NCBI GenBank assembly: GCA_031271815.1
Contig: JAISVA010000027.1
Location: 124,001 to 188,000, forward strand
Direction: 5' to 3'
Length of the DNA stretch: 64,000 bases
Source of the DNA: Prevotellaceae bacterium
Lineage (GTDB): Bacteria > Bacteroidota > Bacteroidia > Bacteroidales > Paludibacteraceae
The notes under the pieces were generated by a model. That model saw only the letters and a list, made by a program, of their open reading frames with translations. It did no database searches and was not told the DNA's origin. Shown here in pieces: positions 31,626-41,094 of this stretch. Numbering within the stretch: the first letter of the stretch is position 1; every line of letters begins with the position of its first letter. The translations under genes and the position numbers were made by a program.

Positions 31626-33662
31626 ATGAAAAAAATATATATAATAGGATTATGCTGCCTGTTGGCAGTTTCGGGCTATTCTCAAATCCCAACAGACACC
31701 ATCAAGGTGTCATTGCAACACACAGAGGATTACGGATTAGTATTAGACACAATCGGATTTTTTCCCCGAAATGCAGCTCAGGATTTTGAAAATACAATAA
31801 CAAGCATGCACGTTGATGACGATGAAAACATATATGTATTAGGTAAGATGAGGGAAAGGTTTTCTCCCGAATTTAAACCTTCTTTTATATCGTATCAATT
31901 AACTCCTGTTCAATTAAGTCCCCGCAAAAGCGGAGGCACTCCTAATATTTTTATAGCCAAATACGATAGGAACCTGCAATTAATTTGGGTAAAAAGTATA
32001 AATTCCACTGCAAAACTTCATATTAAGTCAAAATTGCTTATTGATAAACAGAATAATACAGCATATTTTCATTTTTTATATGAGGATATCGACCAAAAGA
32101 TAAAAGGCGACCCTTTTGCGCCTATCTATCACGAAAACACTAAAATATTAGAATTTTCCAATTTAGGTTATTTTGCAAGCAATGGAGAAGAAAGGCGCAC
32201 TACGTCGATATTATTAAAATTTAATATGGAAGACGGTTCTTTAGAATGTGCAAAAGAAGTTCCTGTTCTTTATTCCGGTAACCTGAAATTTAACATTGAC
32301 AATAATGGAAATATCTATATGTCAAATTCGATTGATACTGAAACTAATGTAAATTTCTACCCCGGCGAGTCGGAAATAAATTTTATAATACCTGAAAATA
32401 TTGGGAAACATTATGAAGAATGGATACGCAATCATATTATAGTGAAATATGATAGGGATATGCGTTATTTATCCGGTTTTCAGATTAAGGATGCAAACAC
32501 AGGTATAGACGAGATAAAAATAGATGCAGAAGAAAATATTTATATAGCAGGCAGGGGAAGCACATCTCCTATTACCCTTATAGATCCGGAAACAGATGAA
32601 ACAATCTCGTTACGTTTAAGGGGAACTACAAAAGGATTTATTGTAAAATATGCTCATAAGGGAAATAATACATACAGCATTGATTGGGCAAAAAGTAAAT
32701 CTTCGGTTGGATTTTATGAAGGCAGCATTACTTTTAATGAAGAAAACCTGCCGGCTATTCCCGGCTTAGTTAGTGCTGACGATGAAAGCATTTATTTATT
32801 CGATGAGAATATGCAACCTCAAAATAGACTTTTTAAACATGAGGCTGACGCGGATCTGAAATTTTCGTGCAACGAATTATTTGTAAAAAAAGCCGATATA
32901 ATACCCACTTCCTATTCCTTACCGCTTGAAAACGATGCCTGCATTCCTGAAAGTATGGATTATGTTTCTTTTGCAAATCTGCAAGTACCGGGACGAGGTA
33001 ATTATGTTAAATATGTTTATCCTTTTTTTCTGTTCTCGCTTGACGAAAACAATATGTTAAAATGGAAATTAAATAAAACTTCATACTCTGGAAATCCCGT
33101 ACCAAGCGGAATTTATCCGAATGATTTTCATATAACCGGTGATAAACGCGTATATGTAACCGGAGAAGTTAGTGGTAAAATAGATTTAGACCCGGCAGAA
33201 CCAAGTAAGGGGTTATATTTTGAAACAGACAATTGGAATGTTATTGGCGGCGGCACCGGCTTTCTCGCCCGCTATATAGAAACATACCGCGTAAAAGCCG
33301 GAGATGAAATACAAAACGGAGCCATACTGTTTGATGCAAGTATGGTACGAAATGGCGGAAGCTGTACCATAACCGTTGTGCCAAGCAATGGCTATACGTT
33401 GGAATCCGGCAGTCTTTCGGCTACAAACGGCATTATAACTCCCAATGCCGACGGTACTTATACGCTTTCGGGTGTAACAAAGCCGGTTGTGGTTATGGCT
33501 AATTTTTCGGCGCTTTCAACAGCAATCGATGAAATGCCGGCGCGCGATAAAACCGTTACAGGCTATTATACTATTCTCGGACAAAAACTGATGAATGAAC
33601 CTGCCGAAGGAATGTATATTATTTTATATGATGACGGGACTTCGGAGAAAATAAAAAAGTAG
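31626..33662 (+). CDS. Secreted propeller-like repeat protein with T9SS-like tail
   Basis: 678 residues. Signal peptide ends near GYSQ (20). Several segments of the kind DDDENIYVLGKM, FIAKYDRNLQLIWVKSI, DNNGNIYMSNS, EENIYIAGRG and GFIVKYAHKG recur through residues 55-380. They resemble SBBP-type beta-propeller repeats. A beta-module with PSNGYTLESGSLSATNG (about 575-625) precedes a short end GYYTILGQKLMNEPAEGMYI, similar to C-terminal sorting signals. It is presumably exported to the surface; no enzyme motif is visible. It is the last gene of the three-gene surface-protein run and converges on hisD. Confidence 0.65.
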   Translation: MKKIYIIGLCCLLAVSGYSQIPTDTIKVSLQHTEDYGLVLDTIGFFPRNAAQDFENTITSMHVDDDENIYVLGKMRERFSPEFKPSFISYQLTPVQLSPRKSGGTPNIFIAKYDRNLQLIWVKSINSTAKLHIKSKLLIDKQNNTAYFHFLYEDIDQKIKGDPFAPIYHENTKILEFSNLGYFASNGEERRTTSILLKFNMEDGSLECAKEVPVLYSGNLKFNIDNNGNIYMSNSIDTETNVNFYPGESEINFIIPENIGKHYEEWIRNHIIVKYDRDMRYLSGFQIKDANTGIDEIKIDAEENIYIAGRGSTSPITLIDPETDETISLRLRGTTKGFIVKYAHKGNNTYSIDWAKSKSSVGFYEGSITFNEENLPAIPGLVSADDESIYLFDENMQPQNRLFKHEADADLKFSCNELFVKKADIIPTSYSLPLENDACIPESMDYVSFANLQVPGRGNYVKYVYPFFLFSLDENNMLKWKLNKTSYSGNPVPSGIYPNDFHITGDKRVYVTGEVSGKIDLDPAEPSKGLYFETDNWNVIGGGTGFLARYIETYRVKAGDEIQNGAILFDASMVRNGGSCTITVVPSNGYTLESGSLSATNGIITPNADGTYTLSGVTKPVVVMANFSALSTAIDEMPARDKTVTGYYTILGQKLMNEPAEGMYIILYDDGTSEKIKK

Positions 33663-33809
33663 AAAAAATATAAACGAATTATTAACCTGAGTTCGGGATA
33701 AGAGTTTAGATCGGATTCACGTTAATTTTATTTCCCCTTATATTATTTCCCATCAAAAAATTGCATGAGATAGTTGAATTTGTACTTGTTTGAAAATAGG
33801 ATTTTTTTT

Positions 33810-33855
33810 ACGCAAAGAATGCAAATGGTTTTTAACATCATCGCGTTCTTTGCGT
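33810..33855. repeat. Hairpin between convergent genes
   Basis: ACGCAAAGAATGC (33810-33822) and GCGTTCTTTGCGT (33843-33855) are inverted, with one G:T-type mismatch. A T-rich stretch follows on the plus strand. It may end both the surface-protein run and the his operon. Confidence 0.5.
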
Positions 33856-33887
33856 TTTATTTCATCGCATCGATTGCGGCTAAAAAA

Positions 33888-35162
33888 TCATACTCTCCTC
33901 AACCGTACCGCATTTTTGTGCGCCATAAGTAACTCGTTTTCAGCCATAATCTCAATCGCATTGCCTATATTTTCCAATCCCTCTTTTGTTAATTCCTGAA
34001 AAGTAATTTTTTTCATAAAACTATCCAGGTTTACTCCGCTATATGCTTTGGCATAACCGTTTGTAGGCAAGGTGTGGTTCGTTCCGGAAGCGTAATCTCC
34101 CGCACTTTCGGGCGTGAGATAACCGAGAAAAATAGAGCCGGCATTGGTGATTTTTTCGGCAATATCACGGTAATTACGGGTAGAAACAATTAAATGTTCC
34201 GGTGCATATTCGTTGGTCATTGCAATCGCTTCGTCCATATCTTTGACGATGATTATTTTGCTGTGTTCCAACGCTTTTTTTGCCAAACCGGCACGCGGGA
34301 GCTGCTCTATCTGAATGGCGACTTGCTCAACCGTTTTTTGCGCCAGTACCTCGCTTGTCGTGATTAAGACAGCCTGACTGTCAACTCCGTGTTCAGCCTG
34401 CGAAAGTAAATCGGCAGCCACGAAAGCAGGATTTGCCGTTTCATCAGCCAGCACTTCGACTTCCGACGGCCCGGCAGGCATGTCAATCGCCACATCGCGC
34501 AGCGAAACCAGCTGCTTGGCTGCGGTAACGTACTGGTTTCCGGGACCGAAGATTTTATATACTTTCGGAACGCTTTCCGTACCGTATGCCATTGCTCCGA
34601 TTGCCTGAATGCCACCGGTTTTGTAGATTTTCGTAACGCCCGAAACCTGTGCGGCATACAACACTGCCGGATGAATTTTCCCTTCACGATTGGGTGGCGA
34701 GCAAAGTATAATTTCCCTGCAGCCGGCAATTTGCGCCGGAAGCGCCAGCATCAGTACCGTAGAAAACAACGGCGCCGTTCCGCCCGGAATATACAATCCC
34801 ACTTTATCAATCGCTACCGCCTTTTGCCGGCAAGTGACGCCCGGCATGGTTTCTACTTTCGGTAACTCCGGTTTTTGAGCTGCGTGGAATTTTTCGATAT
34901 TGCTTTTTGCCAGTAAAATGGCTGATTTTAACTCTTCGGGAACTAACTTTCCGGCTGCTATAATTTCTTCTTCTGAAACTTGCAAATTCGATAATGCAAC
35001 TTTGTCGAATTTCAGTTCATACTCTTTTACTGCTTCATCGCCGCGTGTTTTGATGTCGGTCAAGACGGTTTGTACGGTTTCGAACAGTGCGCCGTTGTCG
35101 AATACAGGGCGGGTGAGGAATTTTGTCCAATCGTTTTTTTGAGGATATTTTATTGTTTGCAT
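33888..35162 (-). CDS. hisD: Histidinol dehydrogenase
   Basis: 424 residues, the normal length. It oxidises L-histidinol to L-histidine in two NAD-dependent steps. Visible motifs are the NAD region VGLYIPGGTAPL, MPAGPSEVEVLADETANP, DLLSQAEHGVDSQA with the zinc/catalytic region, the catalytic Glu-His in YAPEHLIVSTRN, and SGTNHTLPTNGYAKAYSGV. It lies downstream of hisG with a 378-base gap holding a BRO/DinD-like remnant. hisC and hisB, often next in Bacteroides his operons, are not here. Confidence 0.93.
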   Translation of the reverse strand: MQTIKYPQKNDWTKFLTRPVFDNGALFETVQTVLTDIKTRGDEAVKEYELKFDKVALSNLQVSEEEIIAAGKLVPEELKSAILLAKSNIEKFHAAQKPELPKVETMPGVTCRQKAVAIDKVGLYIPGGTAPLFSTVLMLALPAQIAGCREIILCSPPNREGKIHPAVLYAAQVSGVTKIYKTGGIQAIGAMAYGTESVPKVYKIFGPGNQYVTAAKQLVSLRDVAIDMPAGPSEVEVLADETANPAFVAADLLSQAEHGVDSQAVLITTSEVLAQKTVEQVAIQIEQLPRAGLAKKALEHSKIIIVKDMDEAIAMTNEYAPEHLIVSTRNYRDIAEKITNAGSIFLGYLTPESAGDYASGTNHTLPTNGYAKAYSGVNLDSFMKKITFQELTKEGLENIGNAIEIMAENELLMAHKNAVRLRRV

Positions 35163-35178
35163 AATAATTTATTAATTG

Positions 35179-35379
35179 CTATTCTTTCAATTTTTTATCC
35201 TTTTTCGTTTCAGGTAAAAAATTTCCCGAAGATACAACATTTTCGCCGGTTTTCAATTCTAATGCTTGTCGGGCATCGCCGGCAATTTTCCCGCCTTGCC
35301 GGGCAGCTTGCCTGTTTTGAACAAAGCCTTCAGGGTTTTGCGTGCATACGATGGCAGTGGTCGAAGCCTCGCCGAGCAA
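35179..35379 (-). pseudogene. C-terminal remnant of a BRO/DinD-type gene
   Basis: The frame encodes LGEASTTAIVCTQNPEGF, then QGGKIAGDARQALELKTGEN and VVSSGNFLPE, with a Lys-rich end. This resembles the C-terminal segment of Bacteroidota BRO-N/DinD-like proteins, as I remember them. No N-terminal BRO domain is found upstream, and the gap up to hisG at 35541 shows no further coding. It is taken as a degraded insertion between hisG and hisD. Confidence 0.5.
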
Positions 35380-35540
35380 GGAGAAAATTTCGTTTTAATG
35401 ATTATCTGCATTATTACCCCTAATGTTCAAGTCAATGAATTTTATAAACTCAAAGACACAACGTATATGAAGTTTTTTATAAGAGGGCGAATAATAATTC
35501 GCCCCTACGCGGCAATATATGCCGTGATTTTATATTGTCG

Positions 35541-36392
35541 TCACACAATCATCTTTTCAATCGGCACCACCAGAATCCCTTCAGCTCCCAACGCTTTCAG
35601 TTTACTGATAATATCCCAAAACTTCTTTTCATCAATGACCGAATGCAGCGAACTCCAGCCACTTTCGATCAATGGGGTAATCGTCGGCGATTTCATGCCG
35701 GGCAATAGCTGATATACTTCTTCGATTTTATCGTTCGGCACATTCAGGATGATGTATTTTTTACCTTCGGCGTTTTTGTATGAATCGAAACGGAACAGTA
35801 ATTCATCCAGGATTTCCTGTTTTTCGGGAGTAAGATGCTTGTTGGCAATCATCAGCGCTTCGGATTGCATCACCACTTCGACCTCTTTGAGGTTGTTGCT
35901 GATGAGAGTTCCGCCCGAACTTACAATGTCGAAGATACAATCCGCCAACCCGATACCCGGTGCAATCTCTACCGAACCGGTTATGACGTGTATATCGGAG
36001 TTGACGTTTTTTGATTTCAGGAATTTTTCCAGGATACGGGGGTATGAAGTTGCGATTTTCTTTCCTTCAAACCACTCTACACCTTTATAGTCGGCCGCTT
36101 TAGGAATGGCTAACGATAAGCGGCATTTACTGAAACCCAGTCGCTTGGAAACTACCGCATCTTCGGCTTTCTCCGCATACTCGTTTTCTCCCACTACGCC
36201 CACATCGGCAATGCCGCTGGCTACGGCTTGCGGAATATCGTCGTCGCGCAGGTAAAGGATTTCAACCGGGAAGTTTTTTGCCGGCACTAATAAGGTGCGT
36301 TTTCCCGATTCTATTTTGATACTTGATTCTGAAAGCATAGTCATTGTTTCTTCAAACAATCGACCTTTGGCTTGTACTGCAATTCTTAGCAT
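35541..36392 (-). CDS. hisG: ATP phosphoribosyltransferase (long form)
   Basis: 283 residues, the long HisG with a C-terminal regulatory domain and no need for HisZ. Motifs include RIAVQAKGRLFEETM, DIPQAVASGIADVGVVGENE, the PRPP-binding region IVSSGGTLISNNL and the ACT-like end SPTITPLIESGWSSLHSV, ILVVPIEKM. It catalyses the first step of histidine synthesis and is feedback-inhibited by histidine in long-form enzymes. A histidine-rich leader and a terminator lie upstream, suggesting attenuation. Confidence 0.93.
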   Translation of the reverse strand: MLRIAVQAKGRLFEETMTMLSESSIKIESGKRTLLVPAKNFPVEILYLRDDDIPQAVASGIADVGVVGENEYAEKAEDAVVSKRLGFSKCRLSLAIPKAADYKGVEWFEGKKIATSYPRILEKFLKSKNVNSDIHVITGSVEIAPGIGLADCIFDIVSSGGTLISNNLKEVEVVMQSEALMIANKHLTPEKQEILDELLFRFDSYKNAEGKKYIILNVPNDKIEEVYQLLPGMKSPTITPLIESGWSSLHSVIDEKKFWDIISKLKALGAEGILVVPIEKMIV

Positions 36393-36416
36393 ATTTTTGT
36401 GATTTAAAATTTTTAA

Positions 36417-36452
36417 ATATAAAAAGAGCTTACCTTATCCGGCAAGCTCTTT
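36417..36452 (-). terminator. Attenuator terminator before hisG
   Basis: On the minus strand AAAGAGCTTGCC pairs with GGTAAGCTCTTT across a short loop and is followed by TTTTTATA. It lies between the His leader peptide (stop at 36494) and the hisG ATG at 36392, the position expected for transcription attenuation. Confidence 0.7.
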
Positions 36453-36493
36453 AGATTATTGTTTGTTGTTAAACACGACATATCACTCACCGA

Positions 36494-36538
36494 TTAACGT
36501 TGATTTTGATGATGTGTATGATGTCTGTTCAATTGCAT
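36494..36538 (-). CDS. Histidine operon leader peptide
   Basis: A 14-codon frame encodes MQLNRHHTHHQNQR, four His codons among six residues. It is followed by 41 bases and then the terminator hairpin before hisG. Clusters of the regulatory amino acid's codons ahead of a terminator define classical his attenuators: ribosome stalling at low histidyl-tRNA favours an antiterminator. Its ATG is only 26 bases past the MBG-protein stop, so the promoter lies inside or upstream of that gene. Confidence 0.7.
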   Translation of the reverse strand: MQLNRHHTHHQNQR

Positions 36539-36564
36539 AATACCTTTTGTTTAATTTTGTTTAT

Positions 36565-37623
36565 TTATCTTGCCGGAGCTGCAACTGACGCTGCCGGAGC
36601 AGCCGAAGGTGTTGCTTCGAAAGATTTACGCTTGATTTCAAATTTCTGCAATGTGTCCACCTTCAAATTGTAGTTGTCATTCAAGCCGAGCGTTCCCTGT
36701 CGAATGGTGTATGTACCGACATCTTCGCCCTGTTGACGAGCCAAACTTCCTTTGAATGCATCGTTAAAGAATAATGATCCGGTCACAACCGTATATGCCA
36801 AAGGAGGTTCAGGAGCTCCGTATGTTTTCGATTGACCTGTATTCGGCTTGATTGCGATGTCGGCTTTCAATATTTCAAAAGCTTGATCCGGAACAAGACG
36901 TAAATCATAATTTTTGCCGGCAGTCAGTGTCCCGATTGTAATTGGGTAAGTACCTACTTTCTCACCAGCTGCAAGTCCTAATGTTCCGGTAAAAGCATCT
37001 TTTCCGACTAAGGCGCCTTCAACGATGGTATATTTTATTTCCGGAGTCTGTTGCCCGTATATTTTCTTTTGTCCCGGAGTCGGTTTAATGGTAACGGCGG
37101 CTCTTTCAATTTTGAAATTGTTTTTTACCACCATCAGTTCGTAGTTGTCGCCGGCAGTCAATGTGCCCTGTGTAATGGGATAAATCCCCACATCTTCACC
37201 TGCTTGACGTTCCAGGTTGCCTTTCATTACATCGTTTCCTTTCAGTTCGCCTGATGTAATTTTGTAAGTTAATTTAGGATCCGCTACTCCATACACTTTA
37301 CTTTGACCACCGTCTATAGCAGCAACAAGGCGTGCTTTTGAGATGGTAAAATCCCGTTTAAGTTCACCCATATAGTTGCCGATTCCTTTTATTACCATTG
37401 TTGCCGTACCTACATTTACGTTGTTTTTACACTCTAAAGTGTAATCCACATCTTTTTTCAATGTTTTCATACCGTCTCGCAGCACCGGCGTTGGTATGAC
37501 AGGTGCGCCGGTATAGGTGTAATTTGCTGAAATACCGGCTATGGCAATGTTCTCCATAGACGCAAAAATGTTTGCACTGAATGCCGATAAAAGTAAAAAA
37601 GCAATTAGTAACTTTCGTTTCAT
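36565..37623 (-). CDS. Secreted MBG-repeat protein
   Basis: 352 residues. Signal peptide ends near NIFAS (about 22). One Ig-like unit (NYTYTGAPVIPTPVLRDG) is followed by three MBG-type repeats, each with a variant of GQ(S/K)K(V/T/I)YG, YT..(T/E)G.L, a G.L.(R/L)..GE.VG.YPI..GTL segment and NY.L. Such repeats occur in bacterial surface adhesins of Bacteroidota. A Pro/Ala-rich C-terminal tail lacks a clear T9SS signal. It is transcribed toward the his leader. No enzyme motif. Confidence 0.75.
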   Translation of the reverse strand: MKRKLLIAFLLLSAFSANIFASMENIAIAGISANYTYTGAPVIPTPVLRDGMKTLKKDVDYTLECKNNVNVGTATMVIKGIGNYMGELKRDFTISKARLVAAIDGGQSKVYGVADPKLTYKITSGELKGNDVMKGNLERQAGEDVGIYPITQGTLTAGDNYELMVVKNNFKIERAAVTIKPTPGQKKIYGQQTPEIKYTIVEGALVGKDAFTGTLGLAAGEKVGTYPITIGTLTAGKNYDLRLVPDQAFEILKADIAIKPNTGQSKTYGAPEPPLAYTVVTGSLFFNDAFKGSLARQQGEDVGTYTIRQGTLGLNDNYNLKVDTLQKFEIKRKSFEATPSAAPAASVAAPAR

Positions 37624-37769
37624 AATATTAATTTTATTAAGGATATATCTATTTAGACAGCAAATATATGTTTTTTTGTTTATAAAATGAAAAAATAATT
37701 AGTAATTTATTTATTTTTGAAAGCTTTTTTTCAGACGGCATATTTTTTTACAATTTCAAAATTACGGTT

Positions 37770-38504
37770 ATGAATTTGATTATCGACCAGGGAAATTCTT
37801 TTACTAAAATAGGTATTTTTTTGGATAAGGAATTGATATTCACTGATATTTTTAAACAATTGGAGGTCGAAAACCTTGAATCATTGTTTGGGACATATCC
37901 TGTCTCAGCTGTTATTTTATCCTCCGTTGTAAATCCGGAAAAGTCTGTAATTGAATATCTTAGAAAAAAAACGAAAAAATTTATTTTATTGGATGAACAC
38001 ACGCCGCTTCCGATTGAAAACTTGTATAAAACACCGGAAACATTAGGGAAAGACAGAATTGCCGCCTGCGTTGGAGCCCATTTTTTTAAACCAAATGCCG
38101 ATTTATTGGTCATAGATGCGGGAACTGCAGTAACGTATGATGTGGTAAACGCTCAAAATCAGTACATAGGCGGTAATATTTCGCCCGGATTGGAGATGCG
38201 AAGAAAGGCGCTACATACTTTTACGCAGAAATTACCGTTGATAGAAATGAAAGACGCAGTTCCAATGCTTGGCGCTACGACCGAAGAAGCGATTTTAGCC
38301 GGTATTGTCAACGGATTGACGTATGAAATGGAAGGTTACATCTCGGCTCTTTCGGCGGCTTACCCCGGTCTTTCAGTATTTTTAACAGGCGGAGACGCTT
38401 TTTACTTTGAAAAAAAGATAAAAAGTAGCACCTTTGCAAGTCAAAATTTATTATTAGTAGGTTTGAACCGAATACTCAATTTCAGATGTCAAAAAAAAGC
38501 TTAA
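37770..38504 (+). CDS. coaX: Type III pantothenate kinase
   Basis: 244 residues. Family signatures: IDQGNSFTKIG (nucleotide phosphate loop), LGKDRIAACVGAH, LLVIDAGTAVTYDVV with the catalytic Asp, and GGNISPGLEMRRKALH. It phosphorylates pantothenate, the first CoA step, without feedback inhibition, in the cytoplasm. It overlaps the downstream OMP gene by 19 bases, indicating a shared transcript. Confidence 0.92.
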   Translation: MNLIIDQGNSFTKIGIFLDKELIFTDIFKQLEVENLESLFGTYPVSAVILSSVVNPEKSVIEYLRKKTKKFILLDEHTPLPIENLYKTPETLGKDRIAACVGAHFFKPNADLLVIDAGTAVTYDVVNAQNQYIGGNISPGLEMRRKALHTFTQKLPLIEMKDAVPMLGATTEEAILAGIVNGLTYEMEGYISALSAAYPGLSVFLTGGDAFYFEKKIKSSTFASQNLLLVGLNRILNFRCQKKA

Positions 38505-39721
38505 TTATCGTTCTTTTATGGGCTTGTATAGCAGGAGCGTACGCTCAAAACAATACAAGTTCGCCCTATACCCGTTATGGGTACGGAGGACTTGTTGATG
38601 CGGGATTCGGTCAGAATAAATCAATGGGCGGAATATCATTCGGCTTGCGATCCAATCGGTTTACCAATCCGGGAAACCCTGCATCGTTTACGGCGATTGA
38701 TTCTTTGACATTCCGTTTTGAGGCAGCGGCAAGTTTGAAGTTCTCCTCTTTCATGGATGCGAACGGCGAACAATCCAAAACGACCGGAAACCTGGAATAC
38801 CTTGCATTTCAGTTTCCTGTGAAGAGATGGTTGGGCATCAGCGCCGGGTTGCAGCCTTTTTCGGTGGTGGGCTATGATTTCTCGAATCATGCAACCATTC
38901 AGGGAAGCTCATTGGAAACAACTTATTTATACAGTGGTTCCGGAGGTATTACCCAGCTTTACCTCGGAGCGGCGATTGAGCCTGTTTCCAACCTCTCATT
39001 GGGAGCGAGTGTGAATTTAAACTTCGGGACAGTCAGACATTCGAGCTCGGTATCCTTTGCAGATAGTCTGGCGTATTATCCGACAACAAAAGACAGCAGG
39101 ATTCGCGCAACGAGTTTTTCCGGACTGTTCGGCGCACAATACACCCTGTTCCTGCCGAAAGAGCAAAAAATAACGATTGGCGCCGTTTTTCAACCGAAAA
39201 CAAGTTTTGGGAAAAATGCCGAACAGACGATTATCACTACCGATACGGTGAACATACCGGCGAATAATGATTTTGATATGCCTATGTCGTATGGCGCCGG
39301 CTTTGCATATAACTTGTCCAAGACGTTTTTAGCCGGTTTTGATTACAAACACGAAGCATGGTCCGATGTCAGGTATTTTGGAGAAAAACCGTTTACCAAC
39401 CGGAATAAATTTTCGCTTGGAGTGGAATACCAGCCGGATAATAACGGTAGAAGTTACTTCAGCCGCGTATGCTATCGCGCGGGAGCCAATTATTCCAACT
39501 TCTACGCAAAGGTAAACGGGAAGAATGTGAATGAGTACGGAGTGAGCGCCGGTTTAGGATTGCCGTTGAAGCGCGGATTGAACCCGACCGTGCTTAATCT
39601 TGTATTTGAATATGGAAACATGGGAACGAAGAATGATAATTTGATTAAAGATCAGTATTTTAAGTTCACGTTGAATATGACAATTAACGAACGCTGGTTT
39701 ATGACCCGTAAGTTTGAATAG
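38486..39721 (+). CDS. Outer-membrane beta-barrel protein
   Basis: 411 residues with a signal peptide (ending near GAYAQ). The start SSPYTRYGYGGLVDAGFGQN and the amphipathic strand pattern typify a FadL-like OMP family conserved beside coaX in Bacteroidota. Strands alternate aromatic and charged residues to the end, ERWFMTRKFE. Function is unknown; an outer-membrane transport or assembly role is inferred from operon context with lptC. It overlaps coaX and is followed 23 bases later by a TPR gene. Confidence 0.75.
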   Translation: MSKKSLIIVLLWACIAGAYAQNNTSSPYTRYGYGGLVDAGFGQNKSMGGISFGLRSNRFTNPGNPASFTAIDSLTFRFEAAASLKFSSFMDANGEQSKTTGNLEYLAFQFPVKRWLGISAGLQPFSVVGYDFSNHATIQGSSLETTYLYSGSGGITQLYLGAAIEPVSNLSLGASVNLNFGTVRHSSSVSFADSLAYYPTTKDSRIRATSFSGLFGAQYTLFLPKEQKITIGAVFQPKTSFGKNAEQTIITTDTVNIPANNDFDMPMSYGAGFAYNLSKTFLAGFDYKHEAWSDVRYFGEKPFTNRNKFSLGVEYQPDNNGRSYFSRVCYRAGANYSNFYAKVNGKNVNEYGVSAGLGLPLKRGLNPTVLNLVFEYGNMGTKNDNLIKDQYFKFTLNMTINERWFMTRKFE

Positions 39722-39744
39722 AAATAATTAATAAAAAGTATTAT

Positions 39745-41094
39745 ATGAAAGTAAAAGTAATATTGTCTGCGATTGTCTTTGGTGCTGCAACATTCGCGGG
39801 TTATGCCCAGACAGGCATTCAGAGCGGCACCCCTTTTGGAAAGGGACAGGACAGCATACGCTGTGTACAGAATTTGAGTTTACTGGCTTCATACGCCAAA
39901 CAGGGAGATTATAAAAGCGCCGTTGAATTTTTTGACCTGGCGTTTGATGAGTGTCCGGCTTCTCACGTTTCTATTTACCAGTATGGACCAAGTATTGTCG
40001 GATGGCAGATTGCAAACGAGAAAGATCCGGTAAAAAAAGAGAAATTGCTCGAACGGCTGATGAGTATCTATGATGGACGGATTACTTTTTTTGGAAATAG
40101 TCCAAGATACGGAAAAGCTTATATACTGGGAAGAAAAGCGGGCGATTATATGCGGTTTGCAGATCCGAAAAAAGATCCGTTAAAAGAAAATGCCTATAAA
40201 TGGCTGTCGGAAGCTATTGAGTTGGAAAAAGGAGCTAATGAAGCATCTGTGTTTCAAAACCATTTCGTTTTGGCAAGCAACATGTATAAAGCAAAACCGG
40301 ATGCCTTTAAGGAAACATACATTTCCGATTATCTGAAAGTTACTCCGATGCTCTCGGAACGCGCCGCTTCGGGCGACCCGAAAGATACGATTTATGCCGC
40401 CGTGAAAACAATGGTAGATGCAATGTTTGCCCAATCGGGAGTAGCGGATTGTAAAACGTTGGATAACGTATATGGAAGTCAGTTGAACGGAAAACAAAAA
40501 GATAAAAAATTCCTGGACGTTGTTTTAGCATTATATCGAATTGCCGACTGCGAAGATTCCAAAGTTTATTTCGAGGCTTCCGACTATGCGCATAAAATAG
40601 AGCCTACTGCCGGTTCGGCAAGTGGTTTGGCTGTACAGGCATACAACAACAAGGAGTACCGGAAGGCTATCACTTACTTCGAAGAAGCAGTAAAGCTGGA
40701 AAGCAGCAATGCCGAAAAATCGAAGCTGAAAATGAAAGTTGCAGCCATTTACAACACGCTCAACGATTACGAAAACGCGCGTGAAGCATCCCGTGTTGCG
40801 CTGAATTTCAACCCTTCCAACTCGTCCGCTTACATAATGATTGCTCACTTATATGCCCAATACGCATCAAAGATTGACGACGATCCGGTTATTCAGAAAA
40901 CAGCTTACTGGGCAGCGGTAGATAAATTGGAAAAAGCCAAATCGGTAGATCCTTCTTCGGCTGCTAACGTCAATAAGATGATCAGTACTTATAAAGCAAA
41001 TTTCCCTCCTAAAGCGGAATTGTTTATGCGTAATATCACGGGCGATACCTATACCGTTCCGGGGTGGATCAATGAAAAAACTGCAATTCGATGA
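39745..41094 (+). CDS. Periplasmic TPR-repeat protein
   Basis: 449 residues. Signal peptide ends near GYAQ (21). Repeated helical units (LASYAKQGDYKSAVEFFDLA, AVQAYNNKEYRKAITYFEEA, AAIYNTLNDYENAREASRVA) are TPR-like. Such a protein sits between the coaX-linked OMP and lptC in Bacteroidota; its role is undefined but presumably in envelope assembly. The stop overlaps the lptC start (ATGA), a sign of translational coupling. Confidence 0.75.
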   Translation: MKVKVILSAIVFGAATFAGYAQTGIQSGTPFGKGQDSIRCVQNLSLLASYAKQGDYKSAVEFFDLAFDECPASHVSIYQYGPSIVGWQIANEKDPVKKEKLLERLMSIYDGRITFFGNSPRYGKAYILGRKAGDYMRFADPKKDPLKENAYKWLSEAIELEKGANEASVFQNHFVLASNMYKAKPDAFKETYISDYLKVTPMLSERAASGDPKDTIYAAVKTMVDAMFAQSGVADCKTLDNVYGSQLNGKQKDKKFLDVVLALYRIADCEDSKVYFEASDYAHKIEPTAGSASGLAVQAYNNKEYRKAITYFEEAVKLESSNAEKSKLKMKVAAIYNTLNDYENAREASRVALNFNPSNSSAYIMIAHLYAQYASKIDDDPVIQKTAYWAAVDKLEKAKSVDPSSAANVNKMISTYKANFPPKAELFMRNITGDTYTVPGWINEKTAIR

